Source of the DNA: Candidatus Aenigmatarchaeota archaeon
GTDB taxonomy: Archaea > Aenigmatarchaeota > Aenigmatarchaeia > GW2011-AR5
DNA length: 5,934 bases
Assembly: GCA_016198625.1 (NCBI GenBank)
Contig: JACQIH010000082.1
Location: forward strand, 1 to 5,934
Direction of reading: 5' to 3'
Below the pieces are notes generated by a model. It was not told the DNA's origin, searched no databases, and worked only from the letters and a program-made list of their open reading frames with translations. Position numbers and translations under genes: made by a program. Shown piece after piece: positions 1-5,108 of the stretch (positions are counted from its first letter, which is position 1; every line of letters starts with the position of its first letter).

Positions 1-450
1 ACGTCATACACGCTGGCGATGCACGAGCTCGGGCATGTCCTCGGATTCGGCCATTCCGCGGCCCGCAACAGCGTCATGTGGCCGAGGTTCGGATGCCTGA
101 CGAACAACGTCAGCGAAATCGTGCACGATGTCAAGGAAATATACAAGAACTACAAGCCCGACCTGGCGGTGAGCAGCGCCGCCGCGTCGATGCAGGGCGC
201 TGCCGTCAAGGTCGAAGCGGACATAATCAACGAGGGACCCAAGCTGGCGGAAAATGTAACGCTTGCGATTTACATCAACGGCAAGCAGGCCCACGCGGAA
301 GAGGCGGGCGACATAGACACGGGCTACGCGCTGAAAGCGACGTCGCTGCTGCCGACGCGCCAGCGGATAGACGAGATAAAAGTGGAAGCCAGGTACGACG
401 GCGACGAGCTGACGAAGGAGAACAATGTTGTCGTGCTGAAGGCGGAGTGA
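1..450 (+). CDS. Metzincin-type zinc metalloprotease with C-terminal CARDB-like domain (5' truncated)
   Basis: The frame is open from base 1, so the N-terminus (expected signal peptide, propeptide and most of the catalytic domain) lies outside the window; 149 residues are visible. Residues 8-18 read HELGHVLGFGH, the HExxHxxGxxH zinc site of metzincins: His8, His12 and His18 would bind zinc and Glu9 would be the general base. Residues 24-28, SVMWP, match the Met-turn (usually S-V/I-M-Y/W-P) of matrixin-like (M10-type) enzymes, although its distance from the third His is short. From about residue 53 (PDLAV) to the end, an alternating hydrophobic pattern with N-E-G and E-N-N-V-V turns resembles a CARDB/Ig-like beta domain, common on archaeal and bacterial surface proteins. 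Inferred role: extracellular or surface-anchored protein degradation. The visible end has no transmembrane anchor. The TGA stop overlaps the ATG of the next gene, suggesting coupled translation. The protease call is firm; the CARDB call is moderate. Confidence 0.9.
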   Translation, partial: TSYTLAMHELGHVLGFGHSAARNSVMWPRFGCLTNNVSEIVHDVKEIYKNYKPDLAVSSAAASMQGAAVKVEADIINEGPKLAENVTLAIYINGKQAHAEEAGDIDTGYALKATSLLPTRQRIDEIKVEARYDGDELTKENNVVVLKAE

Positions 451-773
451 TGTTAGATATGCCAATGCTATGGAACATTTATCAGAAATTCAAGGAATCT
501 CTTGAGATTCTTATACCTATTGCTGAATCTCGAAATCGAAATAACACATGCGAATGTGGATACAAATTTAACCAAAAGAATCCTTTAGTTCTGTGCCCTA
601 TTTGTTCCGAAGTATATTCAAATCAAGTTCCTTTATGGGGAGAAAAAAGAAGAATGAAACTAGCAAACAAATACAAATTAAATCCAACAAAGTGTCCAAT
701 ATGCAAATCTCGTATGTCTCCTATGCCAACAATAAAACGGCGTCTTTGTCCTCAATGCGGTAGATTAAGTTAA
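450..773 (+). CDS. Small double zinc-ribbon protein, AT-rich
   Basis: This 107-residue protein begins with an ATG whose A is the last base of the upstream TGA. A GGAG at 444-447 lies just before it; ATGs at 459 and 465 are alternative starts. Two ribbons are visible: Cys34-x-Cys36 with Cys49-x2-Cys52, and Cys82-x2-Cys85 with Cys100-x2-Cys103, the last in a CPQCG knuckle. Residues 1-30 are a probable amphipathic helix and the linker at 62-81 is basic (GEKRRMKLANKYK), so nucleic-acid binding or a structural zinc role is plausible. No catalytic motif is seen. I do not recognise the family. A hand count gives about 33% GC over 481-720, against about 65% in the preceding gene, which suggests recent acquisition or a different evolutionary rate. 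It ends 9 bp from the 3' end of a convergent tRNA gene. The regular Cys spacing over a whole frame argues for a real gene; the function is unknown. Confidence 0.78.
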   Translation: MLDMPMLWNIYQKFKESLEILIPIAESRNRNNTCECGYKFNQKNPLVLCPICSEVYSNQVPLWGEKRRMKLANKYKLNPTKCPICKSRMSPMPTIKRRLCPQCGRLS

Positions 774-817
774 TGATTTGAGTGGGCCCGGGGAGATTTG
801 AACTCCCGCCGCGGACT

Positions 818-884
818 GGTTCTGACCCCTTTCCGTAATACGTTCTTTTTCCATTGACGCTTTTTCTTCCAAGAAAAAGGGTCA
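818..884 (-). other. Canonical 37/38 intron of tRNA-Pro (67 nt)
   Basis: The intron runs from T884 to C818 on the minus strand. It gives a good archaeal BHB. The outer helix is the anticodon stem CGGGC/GTCCG. The 3' bulge is CC|A (819-817). The central helix pairs T32, T33 and C34 with A820, A821 and G822, with a closing G35/A823 mismatch. The 5' bulge is GG|T (886-884). The inner helix GACCC (883-879) pairs with GGGTC (828-824), followed by further A-T and G-U pairs. Both cuts fall after the second base of a 3-nt bulge, as tRNA endonuclease requires. The apex holds a near-perfect hairpin, CTTTTTCTT (879-871) with AAGAAAAAG (868-860). Confidence 0.82.
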
Positions 885-899
885 CCCGAAGCCCGAATC

Positions 900-1032
900 T
901 TTACAGGAGAAGAACCTGACGGTTCTCTGCGGAGAACATGAAGTTCTCCGAGGTTTCGAAAAGCTCCGCTTTTCGAAGATCTCCTTGTATCCTCATCCCT
1001 TTCAAGGATATTACAGAGAGACAAGTTCTCCC
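900..1032 (-). other. Noncanonical D-arm intron of tRNA-Pro (about 133 nt, structured)
   Basis: This lies between exon 1 ending GGCAAG (1033) and exon 2 starting GATT (899). Its ends pair: GGAGAA (1031-1026) with TTCTCC (911-906). That forms the inner helix of a relaxed BHB whose 5' bulge is 1034-1032 and 3' bulge 901-899. The central helix is A1035-T905, C1036-G904, G1037-T903 and a G1038/A902 mismatch. Inside are strong hairpins: TATCCT/AGGATA (1010-988), a perfect 10-bp stem with GGA loop (977-955), an 8-bp stem with TTCAT loop (950-930), and AGAACC/GGTTCT (926-911). Such folding is more than splicing needs. Exact ends could shift by one or two bases, because A-rich and G-rich flanks allow alternative joins. 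I chose this join because it restores a four-pair D-stem. Confidence 0.68.
955..977. repeat. Perfect 10-bp inverted repeat within tRNA intron
   Basis: TTCGAAAAGC on the + strand (955-964) is followed, after TCC, by its exact reverse complement (968-977). In the tRNA transcript this gives a 10-bp hairpin with a GGA loop. It is the strongest hairpin in the D-arm intron and is not followed by a T-run, so it reads as RNA structure rather than a terminator. Confidence 0.85.
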
Positions 1033-1082
1033 CTTGCCAAGCTAGACTACAGGCCCTGACGAACAGAATATCAGGCGCTGCG

Positions 1083-1090
1083 AATTTAAA
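1083..1090 (-). promoter_or_regulatory. TATA-like box for tRNA-Pro
   Basis: On the minus strand this reads TTTAAATT, centred about 30 nt before tRNA base 1 (1056). That would put transcription start a few bases ahead of the mature 5' end, leaving a short leader for RNase P. The core TTTAAA is a palindrome, so the site could also drive transcription rightward. The call rests on position and base composition only. Confidence 0.45.
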
Positions 1091-1114
1091 AGGAGAGCAG
1101 CCGGCCGCGGAAAG

Positions 1115-1122
1115 CTAATAAA
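1115..1122 (+). promoter_or_regulatory. TATA-like box for the gene at 1144
   Basis: CTAATAAA is centred about 25-26 nt before the ATG at 1144, the spacing expected for a leaderless archaeal transcript. No convincing Shine-Dalgarno sequence precedes the start. The TTTAAAAGG further upstream (1085-1093) is an alternative box that would give a leader of about 30 nt. Confidence 0.45.
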
Positions 1123-1143
1123 ACTGCGTTACAAGTGGTAAAG

Positions 1144-2007
1144 ATGCCCGCCCCGAAGGGATTCGAGGAACTGGTCGCGCTCGCCGCGAAGGACAGGCCG
1201 GCGCAGGCAAAAACGCTCGAGGAGATGTGGGAAAAATTCCTTTTCGTCGTGTTCATGGGCGGGAAGCGGTCCGAGCCTGAAATACACTTTATCATCGGCA
1301 TGCTGGCGAGCAGGGGGCTGGTCGGCTTGCAGGATGTGCTGAAGAAAAGCGGCGAGGACTGGCGCGAGGAGGCCGGGGCGCTGGTAACCGAGAGGCTCCA
1401 GAGGATCAAGGACCCTGAAATCGCTGCCATGCTGAAAGAGTTCAGGAAGGACCTGTTCCGCACGAGCTCGTCAATCAAGGGCGCCGCGAGATTCTTCGAG
1501 AAGCTGTCACCGGAAAAATTCTCCGCGGAGCTGGGCACGAAGGAAAGGACGTGGGAATTCATAGAGAGCTTGGCGAAGAACGAGGACGTCGCGAACATAA
1601 AATACACGAAGATAATCATATGGCTTCACTCAATCGGTCTCGGCTACGACTTCTGCCCGCCGAGCTGGCACACGAAGAAGTTCATCAACAGCGAGGTCGG
1701 CCCGTACTACCAGTTCTACGAGGACGACATGTACTTCATGAGGAAGGCCGGGGAGTTCGCCGAGGAAGTGAAGAAAAAAGTGAAAGGAGCGGCGACGCGG
1801 GACGTCGCCATGGCCATCTACTACTACATGTCCCTGAAGAATTCCCTGCCGCCGCGCTCGGCAATAAAGAAGAAATGCACGCCGGCGGCTATAGTGAAGT
1901 TCCTCCGCAAGAGAAAACTTTCCCTGGCCGGCTTGTCCGCCGCGCTCGGCGATTTCGAGGGCAGGGAAGGCATCATGGAGCAGTTCAACGAGTTCATGGA
2001 AAAATAG
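1144..2007 (+). CDS. Uncharacterised helical protein, possible HhH-GPD DNA glycosylase relative
   Basis: The protein has 287 residues, is basic and almost wholly helical in pattern, with no signal peptide or membrane segment. I chose ATG 1144 over an in-frame GTG at 1135 because a TATA-like box sits 26 nt before it. I do not recognise the family. Residues 153-180 are the most suggestive: a lysine-containing helix, then LHSIGLGYDF and CPPSWHTKKF. This recalls the HhH-GPD layout, in which a hairpin L-P-G-V/I-G is followed by P-V-D-x-H-V with a catalytic Asp. Here the Asp position would be Ser174, and Lys153 or Lys156 sits ahead of the hairpin. Residues 30-60 could match the first glycosylase helices. 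If this is right, the protein is a divergent or inactive base-excision enzyme near the AGOG/OGG group; other helical families remain open. The gene is clearly real (long GC-rich frame, own promoter), but the function is weakly supported. Confidence 0.88.
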   Translation: MPAPKGFEELVALAAKDRPAQAKTLEEMWEKFLFVVFMGGKRSEPEIHFIIGMLASRGLVGLQDVLKKSGEDWREEAGALVTERLQRIKDPEIAAMLKEFRKDLFRTSSSIKGAARFFEKLSPEKFSAELGTKERTWEFIESLAKNEDVANIKYTKIIIWLHSIGLGYDFCPPSWHTKKFINSEVGPYYQFYEDDMYFMRKAGEFAEEVKKKVKGAATRDVAMAIYYYMSLKNSLPPRSAIKKKCTPAAIVKFLRKRKLSLAGLSAALGDFEGREGIMEQFNEFMEK

Positions 2008-2022
2008 AAGCTGGCGGCATAA

Positions 2023-2030
2023 TCTTAAAA
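2023..2030 (+). promoter_or_regulatory. TATA-like box for the transporter gene
   Basis: TCTTAAAA is centred about 26 nt before the ATG at 2053, and no ribosome binding site lies between them, as for a leaderless archaeal transcript. The box lies just after the preceding stop codon, so the transporter probably has its own promoter rather than only reading through from upstream. Confidence 0.55.
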
Positions 2031-2052
2031 GGAAAATGTTCCAATTAAAATC

Positions 2053-2904
2053 ATGTCGCTGGAGCTCGGCGTCGCCGCTGCGCTTGTTTCCGCCGCCATG
2101 TTCGGCTCGCAGTTCGTGCCGCTGAAGAAGGTAAAGAACCCCGACATGCTCCATTACAGCGCCTTCATGTACGCCGCGATTTTTCTCGCTTCCGTCGCAT
2201 TCTCGCTGCTGCTGGGATTCCCCCTCGCGCTCAACTATTTCGGGCTTGCCGCGGGCCTCGTGTGGAGCGCCGGGAACATGCTGCAGATATTCTCGATAAG
2301 CAGGATAGGGCTGGCGAAAGCCACGGCAATACCGATGGGCATAGTCCTCGTCTCGAACTTTGCACAGGGGACCTTGTATTTCAGGGAGCCCCTCAATTTC
2401 ATAATCGGCGCCGCCGGAATCGCCGTGTTCATCCTCGGCATATTTCTAGTGTCGCGGAGCAGAGGCGACGAAAAAGCTGATTCTCTCGGGCTCGGGTACG
2501 CTTTCGCGGCAGGAATACTTTTCAGCACGCCCGCGTTCCTTTTCAAGCTGGGCGCGCTTCCCGAGAGCCAGTTCCTGTTCCCGATGGGCTTCGGAATCCT
2601 GCTGAGCTGCATATCATTGTTTGCGCTGAAGGTCAGGAAGATGAAAACGGAGGAGGCGAAGCCGGCATTGGTTTCCGGAATAATGTGGTCCATAGGCATG
2701 CTGACCACGCTTTACGCGATACTGTTCCTCGGCCTTGCCATCGGGGCGCCGCTGACTCAGCTCGGACTGCTTGTCGGAGTTTTGTGGGGCCTGTTTTATT
2801 TCAGGGAAATCAAGGATGTCAGCATCGTCAAAAAAGTCATGCTCGGTGCTGTTCTGATTTTCGCCGCGGGCATTCTGCTGACGCTCTCGAAAGTGCTTCT
2901 TTAA
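2053..2904 (+). CDS. Ten-helix DMT-superfamily transporter, TMEM144/GRP sugar-porter type
   Basis: This 283-residue membrane protein has about ten hydrophobic segments, near residues 5-25, 34-55, 61-80, 86-106, 116-134, 146-166, 173-193, 204-231, 233-250 and 259-281. It is built as two five-helix halves. The motif YFRE follows the fourth helix of the first half (109-112) and recurs at the matching place in the second (249-252), showing the internal duplication of the drug/metabolite transporter superfamily. The start (AAALVSAAMFGSQFVPLKK) and the segment LAKATAIPMGIVLVSNFAQG resemble the TMEM144 and glucose/ribose porter families, so uptake of a sugar or similar small solute across the cytoplasmic membrane is the best guess; the substrate cannot be read from sequence. 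A short charged loop (135-144) joins the halves. ATG 2053 is the first start and fits the TATA spacing. Its TAA overlaps the Hel308 stop on the other strand. Superfamily call good, subfamily moderate. Confidence 0.88.
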   Translation: MSLELGVAAALVSAAMFGSQFVPLKKVKNPDMLHYSAFMYAAIFLASVAFSLLLGFPLALNYFGLAAGLVWSAGNMLQIFSISRIGLAKATAIPMGIVLVSNFAQGTLYFREPLNFIIGAAGIAVFILGIFLVSRSRGDEKADSLGLGYAFAAGILFSTPAFLFKLGALPESQFLFPMGFGILLSCISLFALKVRKMKTEEAKPALVSGIMWSIGMLTTLYAILFLGLAIGAPLTQLGLLVGVLWGLFYFREIKDVSIVKKVMLGAVLIFAAGILLTLSKVLL

Positions 2905-5057
2905 GCCCGGGACAGCTCTTCTAGTATCTGTCGTGCAACGCCCTTGCCCAGCAATATCTCAATCCTTTCCGGATTCTTTTTCATGTCGGCAGGGCTCTTC
3001 ATGCCGTTCCTGAAAAGCAAACGCGCACGGACGCGGCCTACGCCCTTCAGTTTTATCAGCCTCAGCAGCTCTTCTTTCACGCCGTGCCTGACGCGGAGGC
3101 GCAGCCTGTTGAACCTGCTGGCTATGCCGCGCTTGTGCAGCACCAGTGCAAGCTCCTTCGCGGCGTAGAAAAGCCATTCGGCGTTTGTCATGCGGGTGTG
3201 CAGCTCGCCGGGGGTTATGCCGTACCTGTTCATGAGCGCGTCCTCGCCGTTCTCGTTCATCCAGTCGTTGAACATCAGCGCCGTCTTGAACAGCTCCATG
3301 AACTCCTCGTAATCGACGTCCCATACGTCGGGCGCGGTCACGCCGAAGCGCTCGATCTCCTTTTCGATGCTTTCAGTCTCGCCGCTTTTCACGCGCAGGG
3401 CGGGCTGCATTTCCAGGCACTTGCCTACGGCCAGGATATACTGGAAATCGCTCGCCGGCTTCATGCTACCGATTATGCGGAAAGCTGACTGCGGGTCGAT
3501 GTACAGCTCGCTGACGCGCCTGCCGACGCGCGTCGCCTTGACCCTGTAGTCCTTGTCAAGAGCAAAAGCCGGGACGAAATCGTTGAGGATGAACGGCTCC
3601 TTGCCGATCTCCACGAAGCTGTAGCTCTCAAGCTCTGCGAGGATTTTTTCCACCTTCTTCATGACCTCGTCGATGTCTCCGTACTGGTGCGCGAAAAATG
3701 TCTTCGAGAAGAATTCGCGTAGCTCGTTCCTGCTGTTCGCCGCCTTGCCGGCGACTATCGAGAGGACGTGCGTGCGCAGCACGGGCTCCACGGAGAGCTT
3801 GGAATATATCGGCTCCGGCTCGCCGCGGATGTATCTTTCTTTCAGCTCGTCTTTTTCATGCTCGGTTTTTGCCACGAGCACGGCTTCGCCTTCCTTGTCG
3901 TATTTCGGGCGCCCCGCGCGGCCTGCCATCTGCTGGACCTCGAGGACAGGCAGGTAATCGGAACCGTAGCCGTTGAAGCGCTTGACGTCGCGGATATAAA
4001 CGCGCCACGCGGGAAGGTTCATGCCGAACGCGAGCGTCGGCGTCGCGGCCAGAATCTTGACAGCGCCGTTCCTGAAATTATCTTCTATTATTCTGCGTTG
4101 CGCCGCAACCAGGCCTGCATGATGAAACGCCGTTCCCCTGGCGAGGCACGAGGCGAGCCGCCTGCACTGCTTCGTCGGATGAGGCAGCGCGTGCAGCGCT
4201 TCCTCGGATATTTTTTTCAGCCTTGATTTTTCTTCGCCGCTGAGCTGGATGGCCTTGCCGATGCGCTCTGCAGCAGCTTCAGCGCTCCTGCGCGTCGAGA
4301 CGAAGAACAACGCCTGCTTGTTCCTCCTGATCACGTCGTTGCTCAGGGCAGATTCAGCCTCGTCGCCGTCGATGACGATGCTTTCCTTTTCCTCGTATTC
4401 TATCGCATGGCTGCCGCCGTCGGGGTACGCCACGCCGTAGTGGAGCTTTATCGGCCTGTAACTGCTTTTTACAAGCGTCGCTTCCAGCCACTGCGAAATC
4501 TCCTCGGCGTTCTTTATCGTCGCGGACAGGGCGAGGAACTGCGCGTCGCACATGTCCCTGAGCCTTGTGAGAACAACCTCAAGCGTCGGGCCACGCGACA
4601 CGTCGTTGAGCATGTGAATCTCGTCGCATATAACCAGGGAAACGCTGCCGATCCATCCCGCCTCGTGCCTGAGGAGCGAGTCCATCTTCTCGTTGCTCAC
4701 AATAATCGTATCGTATCCCTCGAGCCACGTGTCGCCGCTGTCCAGGTCGCCTATGGACAGCGCGATTTTCATCCCGAGCTTCCTGTACTTGCCGGTGAAT
4801 TCGCTGTACTTCTCGCTTGCCAGAGCCCGCAGCGGGACGATATAGACGCACTTGCCGCGGCTGCGGAGAAAATTCTTCAGCATCGCGAGCTCGGCTATCA
4901 AGGTCTTGCCCGACGCGGTCGGCGAAGCCACGACCAGATTTTTCCTGTCCAGCAGGCCCGCGCGGACGGCTGCCGCCTGCGGCGGGTTCAGCGCTTCGGC
5001 CTCCTCTTTCAGGATATCAACAAGCGGCTGCGGAAAACCGAGCTCCTCGACGCGCAT
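2901..5057 (-). CDS. hel308: ATP-dependent DNA helicase Hel308
   Basis: A 718-residue superfamily 2 (Ski2-like) helicase of full family length. It unwinds DNA 3' to 5' and acts at stalled replication forks in archaea. Motifs from the chosen start: Q-like LNPPQ (23-27), Walker A ASPTASGKT (44-52), Ia PLRALA (75-80), DEIH box (145-148), SAT (178-180), motif IV FFVSTRRSAE (251-260), FHHAGL (311-316), motif V ATPTLAFGMNLP (338-349) and motif VI QMAGRAGRP (376-384). A winged-helix and ratchet region follows, then the C-terminal RLRLRVRHGV (651-660) and the helix-hairpin-helix KGVGRVRARLLF (671-682) typical of Hel308 domain 5. The start at 5057 (MRVEELGFP) fits the family N-terminus; an upstream in-frame ATG at 5102 would add 15 hydrophobic residues unlike the family. 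No Shine-Dalgarno sequence precedes it. No key residue is missing. It converges on the transporter gene with a 4-bp stop overlap. Confidence 0.96.
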   Translation of the reverse strand: MRVEELGFPQPLVDILKEEAEALNPPQAAAVRAGLLDRKNLVVASPTASGKTLIAELAMLKNFLRSRGKCVYIVPLRALASEKYSEFTGKYRKLGMKIALSIGDLDSGDTWLEGYDTIIVSNEKMDSLLRHEAGWIGSVSLVICDEIHMLNDVSRGPTLEVVLTRLRDMCDAQFLALSATIKNAEEISQWLEATLVKSSYRPIKLHYGVAYPDGGSHAIEYEEKESIVIDGDEAESALSNDVIRRNKQALFFVSTRRSAEAAAERIGKAIQLSGEEKSRLKKISEEALHALPHPTKQCRRLASCLARGTAFHHAGLVAAQRRIIEDNFRNGAVKILAATPTLAFGMNLPAWRVYIRDVKRFNGYGSDYLPVLEVQQMAGRAGRPKYDKEGEAVLVAKTEHEKDELKERYIRGEPEPIYSKLSVEPVLRTHVLSIVAGKAANSRNELREFFSKTFFAHQYGDIDEVMKKVEKILAELESYSFVEIGKEPFILNDFVPAFALDKDYRVKATRVGRRVSELYIDPQSAFRIIGSMKPASDFQYILAVGKCLEMQPALRVKSGETESIEKEIERFGVTAPDVWDVDYEEFMELFKTALMFNDWMNENGEDALMNRYGITPGELHTRMTNAEWLFYAAKELALVLHKRGIASRFNRLRLRVRHGVKEELLRLIKLKGVGRVRARLLFRNGMKSPADMKKNPERIEILLGKGVARQILEELSRA

Positions 5058-5080
5058 AGGTGATAAATAAAAGGGAAGAC

Positions 5081-5088
5081 TTAAGAAA
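5081..5088 (-). promoter_or_regulatory. Possible TATA-like box for hel308
   Basis: The minus strand reads TTTCTTAA, centred about 27 nt before the chosen start at 5057, inside the 51-bp gap after the HEAT-like gene. The spacing fits a leaderless start. The sequence is a weak match, and a more TATA-like TTTTATTT at 5065-5072 lies too close to the start to serve it. Confidence 0.33.
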
Positions 5089-5108
5089 CATTTTCCAATC
5101 ATGAATAA

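Larger units (their letters stand above)
783..1056 (-). tRNA. tRNA-Pro (anticodon CGG) with two introns
   Basis: Reading the minus strand, exon 1 (1056-1033) supplies acceptor strand GGGCCTG, T8-A9, D-stem GTCT and D-loop AGCTTGGCAA with G18-G19. Exon 2 (899-885) supplies the rest of the D-stem (GAT), T26, anticodon-stem CGGGC, T32-T33, anticodon CGG (888-886) and G37. Exon 3 (817-783) supplies A38, stem GTCCG, a 4-nt variable loop CGGC, T-arm GGGAG-TTCAAAT-CTCCC, acceptor CGGGCCC and discriminator A73. The acceptor pairs 7/7 (one G-U), the T-stem 5/5, the anticodon stem 5/5 (one G-U) and the D-stem 4/4 with two G-U. G15-C48 is also present. The spliced length is 74 nt and CCA is not encoded. 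U33, G37 after CGG, and the G1-C72/A73 end suit archaeal tRNA-Pro. The anticodon call rests on the 37/38 splice, which folds as a BHB. The D-arm junction is uncertain by one or two bases. A TATA-like TTTAAATT lies at 1083-1090. Confidence 0.86.

Noticed and set aside
78..449. Upstream extension of the zinc-ribbon frame to an ATG at 78
   Set aside because: That stretch is the +2 shadow of the protease gene: Arg/Gln-rich, no domain, and the zinc-ribbon protein has its own ATG at 450.
493..512. Inverted repeat GAATCTC-TT-GAGATTC as operator or terminator
   Set aside because: It lies inside the zinc-ribbon coding region, has no T-run, and could arise by chance in AT-rich coding sequence.
822..824. 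Anticodon CAG (Leu) from the GTCAGAA stretch at 826-820
   Set aside because: No matching anticodon stem forms with the neighbouring bases, the long variable arm of tRNA-Leu is missing, and the segment is explained as the 3' end of the canonical intron.
988..1010. H/ACA guide RNA in the D-arm intron
   Set aside because: The hairpin is far shorter than a normal H/ACA unit and the pseudouridylation pocket is not clear; kept only as a speculative note.
770..1024. An 84-codon open frame on the minus strand within the tRNA region
   Set aside because: It runs through tRNA exons and the hairpins of both introns. The translation is Arg/Ser/Lys-rich with no domain; the RNA explanation accounts for the bases.
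818..1032. A single group I intron interrupting the tRNA
   Set aside because: I found no recognisable group I core (no P7-like segment). A tRNA-like middle exon exists and both junctions can be drawn as BHB motifs, so two archaeal introns fit better.
5058..5102. Longer Hel308 starting at the ATG at 5102
   Set aside because: The extra 15 residues are hydrophobic and unlike Hel308 N-termini, which begin near MRVEEL; the stretch also overlaps the likely promoter.
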